From: Acidobacteriota bacterium
GTDB taxonomy: Bacteria > Acidobacteriota > Terriglobia > Terriglobales > Acidobacteriaceae
Length of the DNA: 64,000 nucleotides
Assembly: GCA_016196065.1 (NCBI GenBank)
Contig: JACPYL010000025.1
Coordinates: 186,001-250,000, forward strand
Direction of reading: 5' to 3'
Below, in pieces: positions 50,037 to 59,403 of the stretch; positions within the stretch are counted from its first letter, which is position 1; every line of letters begins with the position of its first letter. Below the pieces are notes generated by a model. The model searched no databases and was not told where the DNA came from. It saw only the letters and a list, made by a program, of their open reading frames with translations. A program made the translations under genes and the position numbers.

Positions 50037-52172
50037 TTAGCCCGCGAGGTTCCAGGCTTTGCCGTCAAAGTGCGAGGGCAGCGGCAATCCAAACAGCGTG
50101 AGAATCGTGGGAGCCACGTCCGCGATATGCGGCTTGTCTTCCACGAACTTGTGGCTGGAAAATAGAACACCGGGCACGAGCCGCGGATCGATACAGTGAT
50201 CGCCGCTCCAGGCCTTGAGATTGTCTTCAAAAACCTGACCCGTCACTTTTCCCAGCACCGAATCCCATGACGCACGATATCCTGCGCCGTAACCGACCAG
50301 TAGATCGGGGGCGTTCTCGCTGTACGGGCCGGTGTACACGTTGTCGGTAATGAACACGCCCGTAATTCCAACAGCGCCCGAGTCGGGATCTTTCAATCCG
50401 TTCAGTTTTTGCTGGAGTTCTTTCTTCAATGCGTCCGCTTCGGCCGGATCGACGATACCCTGCTTCTCACGGCCCTTCAGGTTGAGATACAAGCCGTTCA
50501 GCCCCATGGTGTACGCACGAGTCTTCGACCAATCGACGTCTTCGAACCAATCGCCGCTCTCCGTCTTCACACCCTTGAGGGCAAGGTATCCGTTCTGATG
50601 GAGCCATGCGTTCAGGTTCATACAACGCGCAAACGACTTGAAACCATGATCGGAGATGACGAGTAGCAGCGTGTCATCATCGATTTTCTCCATCACGCGG
50701 CCAATCAACTTATCCATCTTCTGGTAAAGCTCGGGAATGACTTGTGGACGATCCCCCTGGGGGACGTCGCGTGCCGCCGGATGATCCAGGTCAAGATAGC
50801 GCCAGAACATATGCTGAATGCGGTCGGTGGTGTCGAACACGCATGTACAGAGTCCCTGCTGCGTCTTTTCGAGTGCATCAAACAACATGCGCTCGCGGTC
50901 CTCGTGATTGGAATAGCACTGCGCGAGGAACGCATCGTCGTCGAGCACGTGTTCGTTCAGAGCCCACGTATCTTCCGCAAGTCCCAGCGTTGCGTACGGT
51001 CCGAATAGTTTCGCGAGATAGATGGAGTACGTCACCGGGTGCGAGATGGGAAGGTCAGGGTGTCCGGGATCGATGTTCACCGGTGAAACGTAGACTTCGA
51101 CTTCGGGCGACACTTCTTTCAGATAGAAGCGGCAGATGCCGTGTGCGTTGAAACCCAGGCCAGCTTTGAATTCGACCGTCGTCCAGTCAGAGTATTCGCC
51201 GACCTTCAGCGTGAATTTTTCTGAGCCGACCACAAATCGAGCCTGCTGGGCAGAGGCGTCCGGCCGCACTTCGAACTTGAAGCGCATTTCATGGCCGGCG
51301 GTTTCGGCGATCGGATTATCCGGACCCGGAACGTAGGAATGACAGACTCCGTTGCGGCGCTCCATCGGCACGCGCACGCCGCCTTCGCGAAATTTGTCGT
51401 CAGACATGCGTGTCGTGCACAGACAAAAAGTCCCTTGACTGCCTTTCAGATCCGGAACGCACATCCCTGAAAGCAGAACTCCAGAAAATTTCTCCGGCGG
51501 AAACGTCACCGGTACGCGAATCACGGAACTAAATATCCCCGCTTTCCCCAGCCAGTGCCAGAAAGGAGTTCCCTTCCTCATGTTCTTGATCTCGGTCTTG
51601 CCGAACGGAATGGAATATTTTCCGATTTTGATTTGACGCGTCGGTCCTTTGATTTCAGCCGATGACAAGAACGGCAGGTAGTTACTGGTGTCGCGCGCCA
51701 GAAAATCGTAGATGTTGTGTTTCCCCGGATTCACTCCCGTCATGAACGTTGACCATGCCACGGGCGAAATCGCCGGGAAGGTGGTGCGCAGTTTTGTGAA
51801 TGTACCCTTCCCTTTCAACTTTGCAAGATTGGGTAGCTTGCCTTCGTTCATGAAGCGATCAGCCAGTTCCGGATCCATGCCGTCAAATCCCAGGATCACG
51901 GCGCGCTTGAACTTGGCTTTGCCGAACGCATTGCGATTGCGAATCTTCCGGAACAACTGGCGCACGGGCCAGGTCATCAAGGCGTAAAGAGAATACAGAA
52001 ACGCAACAAAGATCGCCCAGAACGACGACAACACGGCAAAACCCGCGCCCGGACCGGCGTACGCATTCGCCATGCACGGGAGGAGCACCACGGCCAGAAC
52101 CAGAAATAAGCGATGCCGCATTTGAGGTCGTCGCACGCGGACGAGGACGTCCGCGCCACACAGTCTGCTCAT
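50037..52172 (-). CDS. Alkaline-phosphatase-superfamily phosphodiesterase/pyrophosphatase-like protein, membrane anchored
   Basis: The product has 711 residues if the start is the ATG at 52172, which overlaps the previous stop (ATGA). An ATG at 52121 gives a cleaner signal peptide (MRHRLFLVLAVVLLPCMANA). A further membrane helix lies at about 45-70. The catalytic fold has metal motifs VILGFDGMDPE, TTDRIQHMFWRYLD, VISDHGFKSF and SGDHC, with the nucleophile region ISPVAWSTFMTGVNPGKHNI. It is probably a periplasmic phosphohydrolase. It is the last gene of a four-gene operon with another such enzyme. Confidence 0.85.
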   Translation of the reverse strand: MSRLCGADVLVRVRRPQMRHRLFLVLAVVLLPCMANAYAGPGAGFAVLSSFWAIFVAFLYSLYALMTWPVRQLFRKIRNRNAFGKAKFKRAVILGFDGMDPELADRFMNEGKLPNLAKLKGKGTFTKLRTTFPAISPVAWSTFMTGVNPGKHNIYDFLARDTSNYLPFLSSAEIKGPTRQIKIGKYSIPFGKTEIKNMRKGTPFWHWLGKAGIFSSVIRVPVTFPPEKFSGVLLSGMCVPDLKGSQGTFCLCTTRMSDDKFREGGVRVPMERRNGVCHSYVPGPDNPIAETAGHEMRFKFEVRPDASAQQARFVVGSEKFTLKVGEYSDWTTVEFKAGLGFNAHGICRFYLKEVSPEVEVYVSPVNIDPGHPDLPISHPVTYSIYLAKLFGPYATLGLAEDTWALNEHVLDDDAFLAQCYSNHEDRERMLFDALEKTQQGLCTCVFDTTDRIQHMFWRYLDLDHPAARDVPQGDRPQVIPELYQKMDKLIGRVMEKIDDDTLLLVISDHGFKSFARCMNLNAWLHQNGYLALKGVKTESGDWFEDVDWSKTRAYTMGLNGLYLNLKGREKQGIVDPAEADALKKELQQKLNGLKDPDSGAVGITGVFITDNVYTGPYSENAPDLLVGYGAGYRASWDSVLGKVTGQVFEDNLKAWSGDHCIDPRLVPGVLFSSHKFVEDKPHIADVAPTILTLFGLPLPSHFDGKAWNLAG

Positions 52173-52954
52173 ACTTTGATCCCCAGAAGTTCTTTGAAGA
52201 TGAATCCGGCGATCATCGAAAGGATGAAGAAAAGCCAGATCCAGTTGATCTCGTATCCCGCGAGGTCAATGTTGCGCTCGGGATAGTCGATGGCGATCGA
52301 GTCGACAGGACTGTTGTCCGGCAACGCGGATTCGGTCGAACTGAAAACTCGTTCCCAGAATTGTCCGCGAAGACGCACGGGCGACACACGCACCAGCTCC
52401 GGCGATACGTGGAGCGACTTGCTCACCGTCTGACCGGAGGCTGTGAGCTTCACATCATAGGTGCCATCTTTGCTGGCCGCCAGGCGCCAAATGATTTCGT
52501 TCGCTGCCGAAGCGTGGACGGGGGGCGCGGTCATCGTAACTTCCGGCGGCAGTTCGAGAGAGACATCGCTCAGAATGTCGGCGTTGCTTACGTGGACAGT
52601 CAACAGAAACGGCGCGTTCGCTGGAATGCCGGTCGTTCCCAGATAGCGGTCCAGTTGAACGATCAAAAATGTAATTGGGATGATGACGTAGAGCAGCGGC
52701 ATGAACGCCAGTTTCAGATAGCGCCCCGTGCCGCGCAGGATGCGGCCGTAGGATCCCATCACTACGTGGATCTGATCCTGAAACAGCCGCACCGCGAGCA
52801 GGTGCGCCTTCAACTGGTCTTTCGCGATCCCAATCGCTTTTTGATCCGAGGTGTAGCCGAACAGCACGATCATCACCAATCCGATAACGATCGAGAACTC
52901 GACGACGATCGCGAGTGGGCTGGTCAGCCAGTTAAGCGCGAGGACCGCGGCCAT
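52169..52954 (-). CDS. Membrane protein of unknown function in the AP-superfamily operon
   Basis: The product has 261 residues from the ATG at 52954; a TTG at 52975, two bases after the previous stop, is an alternative. It has two N-terminal helices (about 8-35 and 82-103), an extracytoplasmic beta-sandwich-like region of about 110 residues (HVSNADILSDVSLELPPEV, VHASAANEIIWRL), and a C-terminal helix (WIWLFFILSMIAGFIF). No family is recognised. Its stop overlaps the ATG of the AP-superfamily gene. A partner or anchor for that enzyme is inferred. Confidence 0.7.
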   Translation of the reverse strand: MAAVLALNWLTSPLAIVVEFSIVIGLVMIVLFGYTSDQKAIGIAKDQLKAHLLAVRLFQDQIHVVMGSYGRILRGTGRYLKLAFMPLLYVIIPITFLIVQLDRYLGTTGIPANAPFLLTVHVSNADILSDVSLELPPEVTMTAPPVHASAANEIIWRLAASKDGTYDVKLTASGQTVSKSLHVSPELVRVSPVRLRGQFWERVFSSTESALPDNSPVDSIAIDYPERNIDLAGYEINWIWLFFILSMIAGFIFKELLGIKV

Positions 52955-52976
52955 GGATTGGAGAAGAGTGATCAAG

Positions 52977-53183
52977 CTACTCGATGTACCCCAGGCCGCG
53001 CAGGCGTTTCTGCACATCTTCCTTGGAGGTGTTGCTTTCCTCGGGCGGCATGATTTTTTTGATTTCTTTTTCCAGCATGTGAATCACGAATTCGTCGACT
53101 GATTCGTAGCCGGCGATGTCGGAGCACTGTTTCACTTTTTCCAGCAACTCGCCTTCGATCTTTACCTTGTGTGAACCGAACAT
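52977..53183 (-). CDS. Small ribbon-helix-helix-like protein
   Basis: The product has 68 residues from the ATG at 53183, with GGAGG 4-5 bases upstream. HKVKIEGELLEKVKQCSDIAG then SVDEFVIHMLEKEIKKI gives a strand and two helices like CopG/Arc RHH proteins. The Glu/Lys-rich C-terminus ends RLRGLGYIE, a tail also seen in TPR or sulfatase-linked proteins (LGYV). It sits between two AP-superfamily genes. DNA binding is possible but unproven. Confidence 0.65.
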   Translation of the reverse strand: MFGSHKVKIEGELLEKVKQCSDIAGYESVDEFVIHMLEKEIKKIMPPEESNTSKEDVQKRLRGLGYIE

Positions 53184-53255
53184 TGATCCTCCGTACAAAA
53201 CCCGTGTCGATTGGCACCGCTAAACGCGCCCCGCGAATAAAGCAAGATCTACGAT

Positions 53256-55226
53256 TCAGCGTGCGCCAAAGACCGATTGCCCCTTCATCTCCGGCCTTTT
53301 CGCGATTCCGAATTCGGCAAGAATCGTCGGCGTGATGTCGGTCAGTGCTGGGTCCAGTGCATCAATCTTACGATTGCTCAAAAGCACGCCCGGCACTTTC
53401 GTATAGTCCATGCAGTGGTCACCGCTCCACGGATTCGAATTGTCCTCGAAGATGTCTGGCGGAAACGCGCCCAGGATTGTCTTCCATCCTGCGCGATAGC
53501 CGCGGTTGTATCCGACAAGCGCATCGGGACCGGAGCTAGCGTACTGCCCCTGATAAACTTCGCTCGCCAGATCCACGCGTGTGATCGCCTGCGAACTGTC
53601 TTTTGGATCTCGAACATCAGTCAATTTCTGCCGGATTTCCCGCAACAAAGCATCCGCCTTCGCGTTCTCGACAATACCCTCGCGCTCGCGTCCACGGATA
53701 TTCGCATACAGGCCGTTGAGTCCGAGGCCATAGGCTCGCGTATGGCTCCAGTCGACCTCAGCAAAAGGCTCGTTCGGATCTGCCGACGCACCGTCTTTCA
53801 ACGCGATGTAGCCGTTCTGCAGCAACCATGTATTTAGATTGAATGACCGCCGGTAGGGCGCGAAGCCATGATCGGAGAGGACGAGGAGAGTCGTATCACT
53901 GTCAATCTTGGCCAGTACTTCTCCAAGCACCTGGTCGATCTGTTTGTAAAAGTCTTCCAGCGCCGTTCCGTACTGCGTCGCCAAAGCTGCGTCGTAGGCG
54001 GGATGCGACGGGTCCGTGTGCCGCCACATCATATGCGCATTTAGATCGAGACTCGAAAAATAGAAGAAGAACAAACCCTGGTGAAACTTCGGGAACTCCG
54101 CGTCAAACGCGCGCCGATGTTCGGCCAAAACCGTTCGTGATTGCTCGAGAAATTCTTTATCGTCGAGCACTCCGTCGGACAGCGCCTTGGTATCTTCCGC
54201 AATTCCCTGCGTGTGATACTCGCCAATTTCCTTGGCCAGGTCTTTTGAATAACTGGACGGCGTCGAAATCGGCAGCGCCGGATTGGCGGGATCAATATTG
54301 ATCGGCGAAACGTAGAGCTGGAATCTTGGATGTGCTTGCTTAAGGAAAAACCGGCAGATACCCCTCACTTTGCCGATGATTGGCATCAGTTGAAATTCAA
54401 CGGGCGTCCAACCGCTCCACTCGCCTTCCTTCAAAACAAAACGCTGGTTCTGAAAAGAAATGCGCGCCACCGGTTCCAGCGGATCGACGTCCACCGTGAA
54501 CGACTCGGTTGCGGCCGGCGAATCCTTGCGGAAACTATTCGCCGGACCCATCAGACTGCTCGCAACGTGATTGTTCTGCACTTCGACTTGGATGACTTCT
54601 CCGCCTTCAACCGCACCTGCAACCGCAGTTGCATCGTCGGTGTAAAACGTGAAAGTGCCGTACGTGCCCCGCAGATCAGGCGTTCCCATGCCAGAAAGAG
54701 TCTTCCCCTTCGCGCTGATGGGAGGAAAATTTGCCGGGATGCGATAGACGGAGTTCGTAATTCCGTGGTCGTCTAGAATTTCCCAGAACGCTTTGCCTTG
54801 TCGAAGTTGCTCCGCGCTTCCCGACCCTAGCGGAACGACCCAATTGCCGATGTGCCAGCTGTGCTTCGGGCCCTCCACCTTCGAAGTCGAAAAGAAGAGC
54901 TGGAAGTTCTTCGGGTCGCGGTGGATGAAATCGAAAATTCCGTGACCTCCGGCATTCATCCCGGTGATCAGGTTCGACCACGCCACCGGGCTCTGCGGTG
55001 GAATGCTGGTCGTCAACTTACGGAACGATCCTTGTTGCGCCAGGCGGGAGAAGTTCGGCATCTTGCCTTCTGCCATGAACTTGGTCAGAAGATCAGGATC
55101 CATCCCATCGATCCCAAGGATGACGAGTTTCTTGCCGCTCGCCGCTCCACCCTGGGCGCGCTGGCAGGAAAGAAATAGAACGGGCAGCATTGCACAAACC
55201 AACAGCGCGCACACGCTTCCCCGCAT
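53256..55226 (-). CDS. Alkaline-phosphatase-superfamily hydrolase, probable lipoprotein
   Basis: The product has 656 residues from the ATG at 55226; a GTG at 55250 is an alternative. The signal region ends VLFLSCQ, a likely lipidation Cys. Metal motifs VILGIDGMDPD, LDLNAHMMWRHTD, VLSDHGFAPY and SGDHC are present. In the nucleophile region (QSPVAWSNLITGMNAGGHGI) Asn occupies the position that is Thr in the neighbouring paralog, leaving the preceding Ser as the only hydroxyl. It is about 35% similar by eye to the 50-52 kb paralog. First gene of the operon. Confidence 0.82.
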   Translation of the reverse strand: MRGSVCALLVCAMLPVLFLSCQRAQGGAASGKKLVILGIDGMDPDLLTKFMAEGKMPNFSRLAQQGSFRKLTTSIPPQSPVAWSNLITGMNAGGHGIFDFIHRDPKNFQLFFSTSKVEGPKHSWHIGNWVVPLGSGSAEQLRQGKAFWEILDDHGITNSVYRIPANFPPISAKGKTLSGMGTPDLRGTYGTFTFYTDDATAVAGAVEGGEVIQVEVQNNHVASSLMGPANSFRKDSPAATESFTVDVDPLEPVARISFQNQRFVLKEGEWSGWTPVEFQLMPIIGKVRGICRFFLKQAHPRFQLYVSPINIDPANPALPISTPSSYSKDLAKEIGEYHTQGIAEDTKALSDGVLDDKEFLEQSRTVLAEHRRAFDAEFPKFHQGLFFFYFSSLDLNAHMMWRHTDPSHPAYDAALATQYGTALEDFYKQIDQVLGEVLAKIDSDTTLLVLSDHGFAPYRRSFNLNTWLLQNGYIALKDGASADPNEPFAEVDWSHTRAYGLGLNGLYANIRGREREGIVENAKADALLREIRQKLTDVRDPKDSSQAITRVDLASEVYQGQYASSGPDALVGYNRGYRAGWKTILGAFPPDIFEDNSNPWSGDHCMDYTKVPGVLLSNRKIDALDPALTDITPTILAEFGIAKRPEMKGQSVFGAR

Positions 55227-55487
55227 TGTCTTGTTCTGCAGCACTCTCACGCTCAGTGGTCCACTTTCACCGGATCGTACCGACTCGACAGTTGGCAGCC
55301 AAGAATACGATATCCCCGGGGTGATGAGGGATGGGACAGCCAGATCAACAGGTTACCAAATTGTCACCTGCACGGGACCAGACGTCAAGCCAGAAGCACG
55401 CTTCGAAAGAGGCGCTATCAGGGCAGTTTTGGCGGATTCCGGTCGTCCCCCTTTGCGCCACGCAACCTAGGAATTACACTCAATTTC

Positions 55488-57200
55488 ATGGTTCGAGGAA
55501 TCATCCTACGGAAAACCCTGCTATCCCTGGGCCTTCTTCTTAGCAGCACATTTTTAGCTGCTGCCGCCAAGCCTAACCTGATCCTGGTCACTCTCGACTC
55601 AACCCGCGCGGACCGCATGGGTTTTCTGGGGGCGAAGCCGGGAATCACTCCTAACCTTGACCGCCTGGCGAGTACCAGCCTGGTCTTTGAGCACGCCTAC
55701 GCACAGGCCCCGGGGACGGTTGTGTCGCACGCCACGATCCTTTCTGGGGCTTATCCGCAGGCCACCAGCATGAGTGAGATTGGGGGTTCTCTACCCGCGG
55801 CATTGCCCTATCTTCCAGACCTGCTGAAGGCGCAGGGATACCACACCGCAGCCTTCGTGGGATCCATTCAACTCGATCCGCGCAATGGTTTGGCGCAAGG
55901 ATTCGATCGCGGATTCCAGACTTACGAGGCTGGATTTCGTCCCCCAATCGGGGGAGACGCCAAGCCGGCGGTCACGACACGTTCGGCTGGGCTAGTTGTC
56001 AGCAGCGCCCTTGCTTGGATCACACGCAATGCCCAGGGACCGATGTTGGTCTGGATCCATCTAAGCGATCCCCAGACCGCGTCCCCTTCGTATGGCGCAG
56101 CCATCACTGCCACCGATACGGCAATTGGCAAGCTATTGACAGGACTGAAGCAGCAGAAGCTTGATGCCAACACTGCCGTGCTGGTGGTAGCGGATCACGG
56201 CGAGAGCCTGGGAGCTCATGGCGAAGATGGCCATGGCGTTTTCCTGTACGACGAGACGATCCACGTCCCACTGCTGTTGAAGCTCGCCGAAGCGCAGCCG
56301 ACAACCAAACGCATCGCGGCCAAAGTTCGGCTGGTGGATATTGCGCCGACTTTGCTGGAAGTAGCAGGCATTCCGGTCCCATCGCAGATGCAGGGACAAT
56401 CACTTTTACGAATCGCCAAAGCCAGCACGAGCGCCGACCAGCCTGTCTATTCGCGCAGCGACTTGCCGTCGCGCGGATTCGGCTGGAGTCCGCTTGAGTC
56501 GTGGCGAGCAGGAAAATTTCTTTACGTCCGGGCGCCCAAGCCTGAACTCTATGATCTGACTGCCGATCCCGACGCGACCCGCAATCTGGCGCAGAGTTCC
56601 AAAGCCACTCTCGACACGCTGGCTGGACAGCTCGACAACTTCGACCGGCGTTTCAGCGGCGATGCAGGCAAATCGTCGAATGCACAACTCAACTCCGCCG
56701 AAATGCAAAAGCTCGCGTCGCTCGGTTATGTCGGATTGCAGAAGTCATCCGGCTCGTCAGCGGCCGTAATTGGCACCGACCCCAAGGACAAGATCGCCAC
56801 CGCGAACAAGATCGCGGACGCGGCGATTGCATTCGATCAAGGTAAAGGCGACCGCGCTATCGCGGCTCTCACCCCTCTCATTTCCTCCGACCCTGGACTG
56901 TATCTGGCGGAGTACACGCTGGGCGCAGCCCTCGCCCAAAAAGGACAGCATGCCGAAGCCGTAAAGCATCTCCACAAGGCGATCGAACTCCAGCCTGATT
57001 CAGCCTGGGCACACTACCGGATGGGCGCCAGCCTCGTAAAGACCGGCGATTTCAAGACCGCAGCCGTCCATCTGGAGATCGCAGCAGAACGCTTGCCAGG
57101 ATTCAGTCCTGCGCACGTCGCGTTAGCGGAAGCCTATGAGAAGTTGGGGCGAGCAGAGGACGCAAAGCGAGAAAAGCTCCGCTCGGGACCCGCTCACTAG
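55488..57200 (+). CDS. Sulfatase-fold exported protein with TPR tail
   Basis: The product has 570 residues. It has a signal peptide (about 1-25), then a sulfatase-like domain: NLILVTLDSTRADRMGFLG, HATILSGAYPQ, VADHGESLGAHGEDGHG, and HVPLLLKLAEAQ. The formylglycine signature C/S-x-P-x-R is absent: the site reads TVVSHATILSG. About residues 420-565 form three to four TPR units (AVKHLHKAIELQPDSAWAHY). A phosphohydrolase or transferase activity is more likely than sulfate-ester hydrolysis (inference). It is convergent with a close paralog. Confidence 0.82.
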   Translation: MVRGIILRKTLLSLGLLLSSTFLAAAAKPNLILVTLDSTRADRMGFLGAKPGITPNLDRLASTSLVFEHAYAQAPGTVVSHATILSGAYPQATSMSEIGGSLPAALPYLPDLLKAQGYHTAAFVGSIQLDPRNGLAQGFDRGFQTYEAGFRPPIGGDAKPAVTTRSAGLVVSSALAWITRNAQGPMLVWIHLSDPQTASPSYGAAITATDTAIGKLLTGLKQQKLDANTAVLVVADHGESLGAHGEDGHGVFLYDETIHVPLLLKLAEAQPTTKRIAAKVRLVDIAPTLLEVAGIPVPSQMQGQSLLRIAKASTSADQPVYSRSDLPSRGFGWSPLESWRAGKFLYVRAPKPELYDLTADPDATRNLAQSSKATLDTLAGQLDNFDRRFSGDAGKSSNAQLNSAEMQKLASLGYVGLQKSSGSSAAVIGTDPKDKIATANKIADAAIAFDQGKGDRAIAALTPLISSDPGLYLAEYTLGAALAQKGQHAEAVKHLHKAIELQPDSAWAHYRMGASLVKTGDFKTAAVHLEIAAERLPGFSPAHVALAEAYEKLGRAEDAKREKLRSGPAH

Positions 57201-57228
57201 TTGCCAAGAAATCTTTGGGGTGTCACTG

Positions 57229-59292
57229 CTATTTGGACGATGGCTTTGCCGCCGATTTCAGGCGCTCCGCTTCTTGATGTTCGCGTTCGGCGTTGGCCCT
57301 CTGACCTAGCCGCGCGTACGCGTCCGATAGAAACATGTGAGGATTCGGGTCGTTGGGCTGTAGTCTCGCAGCCTTCTTGAGGGGTACAAGTCCCTGGGAA
57401 GGTTTATCCTGCAAGACCAGCATGCGTCCGAAGACAAGGTTCGCGCGAAAGTCGTCGGGAGTAATTTTCAGCACTGCTTCAAGTTCTCGACGCGAGTCGT
57501 CCATCCGTCCGACTTGTCCGTAGGCGGCAGCCAACGAAAAGTGCAAGGCGCCCCACTTGGGTGATTTTTGGACTGCAGCCTCAAAATGGGGTATCGAACC
57601 AACCCAGTCCCCGGTGGCAGACAGTGCTAAGCCCAGTTCGTACTGCGGCATCAATACGTCGGGGCGCATTTCCACTGCTTTCCTCAGAACGGGAACAGCC
57701 TGATCGTAATCCTTGAGCCAGCTGTATGCCGTACCGAGTTGCATGTAGGCCATGGGGATACCGGGATCCGTGGTTAAAACCTTCTGCAAGCGTGTGATGG
57801 CTTCCTCGTATTGATTGTTTTCAATGTTCAGAATGGCATCATGCAGCAGGTTAACGGTTCCAATCTTATCTTTGGGATCGGCTCCGGTGTCTTGAATCCC
57901 AGCCCCTACCTTCACGTCGTCATCCACCTGGGACGCAACATATCCGAGAGCGTTCAGCTTCTCTTGGGCTTCGGGATCGGGCGCCACTTTGGGTGCGTTC
58001 GTGGTGCTGGCCGTCTTTTTCCGAAATTCGATCGTCTTCTGAGTCAGCGTGTCCGTAATAGCCTTGGCGGTGTCAGAGAGATTACGTTCAGCCTGCGGAT
58101 CGGTGGACTGGTCGTACAACTCCTTGCGTGGGGCGTCGACAAAAAGATATTTGCCAGTACGCAGAGCGTGCACAGAGCTAAATCCGAAGGCCTTCCTTGG
58201 ATAGAGCGTTTCCGCGAAAGCAGGGCGATCGGCTTCTGACAGTCCTGGATCGCCAGGATGAGCTTTCATCGCCGCGAGGAGCGAGGTACCTTGAATCGAG
58301 CCGGGAACGGGTATGGCCAATGCCTGGAGAATGGTCGGAGTTACATCCACCAGAGACGCCCGGTTTTCAAGTTGCTTGCCTGCCGACGCGTTCCCGGGCA
58401 ATTTCATGACGAGCGGTACATGGATGGTTTCGTCGTAAAGAAAAACACCATGAGCCGTTTCGCCGTGATCTCCCAGGGATTCGCCGTGATCGGCCATCAC
58501 GGAAATCAGAGTGTCTTTGTAGAGGCCCTTCGAGCGCAGTGACTCCAGAAATTTTCCAACCACCGAATCTACGTAGGCAATCTCGCCATCGTAAGCAGCA
58601 TCGGCGTACTTGGTCTTAAAAGGCTCCGGCGGATCGTAGGGATCGTGCGCATCGTAAAAATGGAGCCAGAGGAAGAAGGAGCCGGGACGCTGCTTGGCCA
58701 GCCAACTCTGTGCGCGCGCAACGACTTCCTCTGCTCGACGCTCGATGCTCTGATAGCGATCCTCTCGCGGACGGCGGCGGTGAAACCCAGCATCGTAAAC
58801 GTCAAACCCGCGGTCAAAGCCGGGCGCTGACCCTTGAATCGGATCGAGAATCACCGAAGACACGAACGCTGCTGTTCGATAGCCACGGGCATGGAGGATG
58901 TCGGGTAAGTACGGAATGTCCTTACCGAGGCGCGATCCAAAATCATCCACATGGTTGAACTGGGGATAGGTGCCAGTCAGGATGGTCGCGTGCGAAGGCG
59001 GAGTCAGAGGGACGTGAGAATACGCCCGCGTGAAGACAACTCCATCTTTGGCCAGGAGGTCAAGATTCGGAGTCAGGCCGCGCTTTGATCCAAGAAAATC
59101 CATCCGGTCGGCTCGGACGGTATCGAGTGTGATGAGGATAACGTTGTTGGACTGCGCCTTCGAGCGAGCTGTTGACTGGGTGCCAGGCTTGGTTTTCTGA
59201 CTCTGACCTGGGAGTGACGCTTTAGGCTGTTGGGCCGCAGCGACCCAGTACGTTAGAAAAACAAGAACTAAAGCCCGTTGCAGAAGCCGCAT
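57229..59292 (-). CDS. Sulfatase-fold exported protein with longer TPR tail
   Basis: The product has 687 residues from the ATG at 59292, with a signal peptide (MRLLQRALVLVFLTYWVAAA). The sulfatase-like domain has NVILITLDTVRADRMDFLG, TPPSHATILTGTYPQFNHVD, MADHGESLGDHGETAHGVFLYDE and HVPLVMKL. The expected formylglycine Cys/Ser position is Thr (TPPSH), as in Thr-nucleophile phosphotransferases of the superfamily. About residues 500-680 are five or so TPR repeats. The paralog at 55.5 kb shares the same layout. Confidence 0.85.
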   Translation of the reverse strand: MRLLQRALVLVFLTYWVAAAQQPKASLPGQSQKTKPGTQSTARSKAQSNNVILITLDTVRADRMDFLGSKRGLTPNLDLLAKDGVVFTRAYSHVPLTPPSHATILTGTYPQFNHVDDFGSRLGKDIPYLPDILHARGYRTAAFVSSVILDPIQGSAPGFDRGFDVYDAGFHRRRPREDRYQSIERRAEEVVARAQSWLAKQRPGSFFLWLHFYDAHDPYDPPEPFKTKYADAAYDGEIAYVDSVVGKFLESLRSKGLYKDTLISVMADHGESLGDHGETAHGVFLYDETIHVPLVMKLPGNASAGKQLENRASLVDVTPTILQALAIPVPGSIQGTSLLAAMKAHPGDPGLSEADRPAFAETLYPRKAFGFSSVHALRTGKYLFVDAPRKELYDQSTDPQAERNLSDTAKAITDTLTQKTIEFRKKTASTTNAPKVAPDPEAQEKLNALGYVASQVDDDVKVGAGIQDTGADPKDKIGTVNLLHDAILNIENNQYEEAITRLQKVLTTDPGIPMAYMQLGTAYSWLKDYDQAVPVLRKAVEMRPDVLMPQYELGLALSATGDWVGSIPHFEAAVQKSPKWGALHFSLAAAYGQVGRMDDSRRELEAVLKITPDDFRANLVFGRMLVLQDKPSQGLVPLKKAARLQPNDPNPHMFLSDAYARLGQRANAEREHQEAERLKSAAKPSSK

Positions 59293-59346
59293 AGGATAAC
59301 AAAATTCTACACGCACGCAATCCATCGTGGCGAATCGTGAAGGAGC

Positions 59347-59377
59347 AAAAAAAATAGGCCGGCCTTTCGGCCGGCCT
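59347..59377 (-). terminator. Intrinsic terminator of the TonB-dependent receptor gene
   Basis: On the minus strand a 9-bp perfect stem (AGGCCGGCC/GGCCGGCCT) with a GAAA tetraloop is followed by TA and eight T residues. It lies 27 bases after the receptor stop. Confidence 0.92.
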
Positions 59378-59403
59378 TAAAGAACTGACAGCTCCTGCTG
59401 TGG

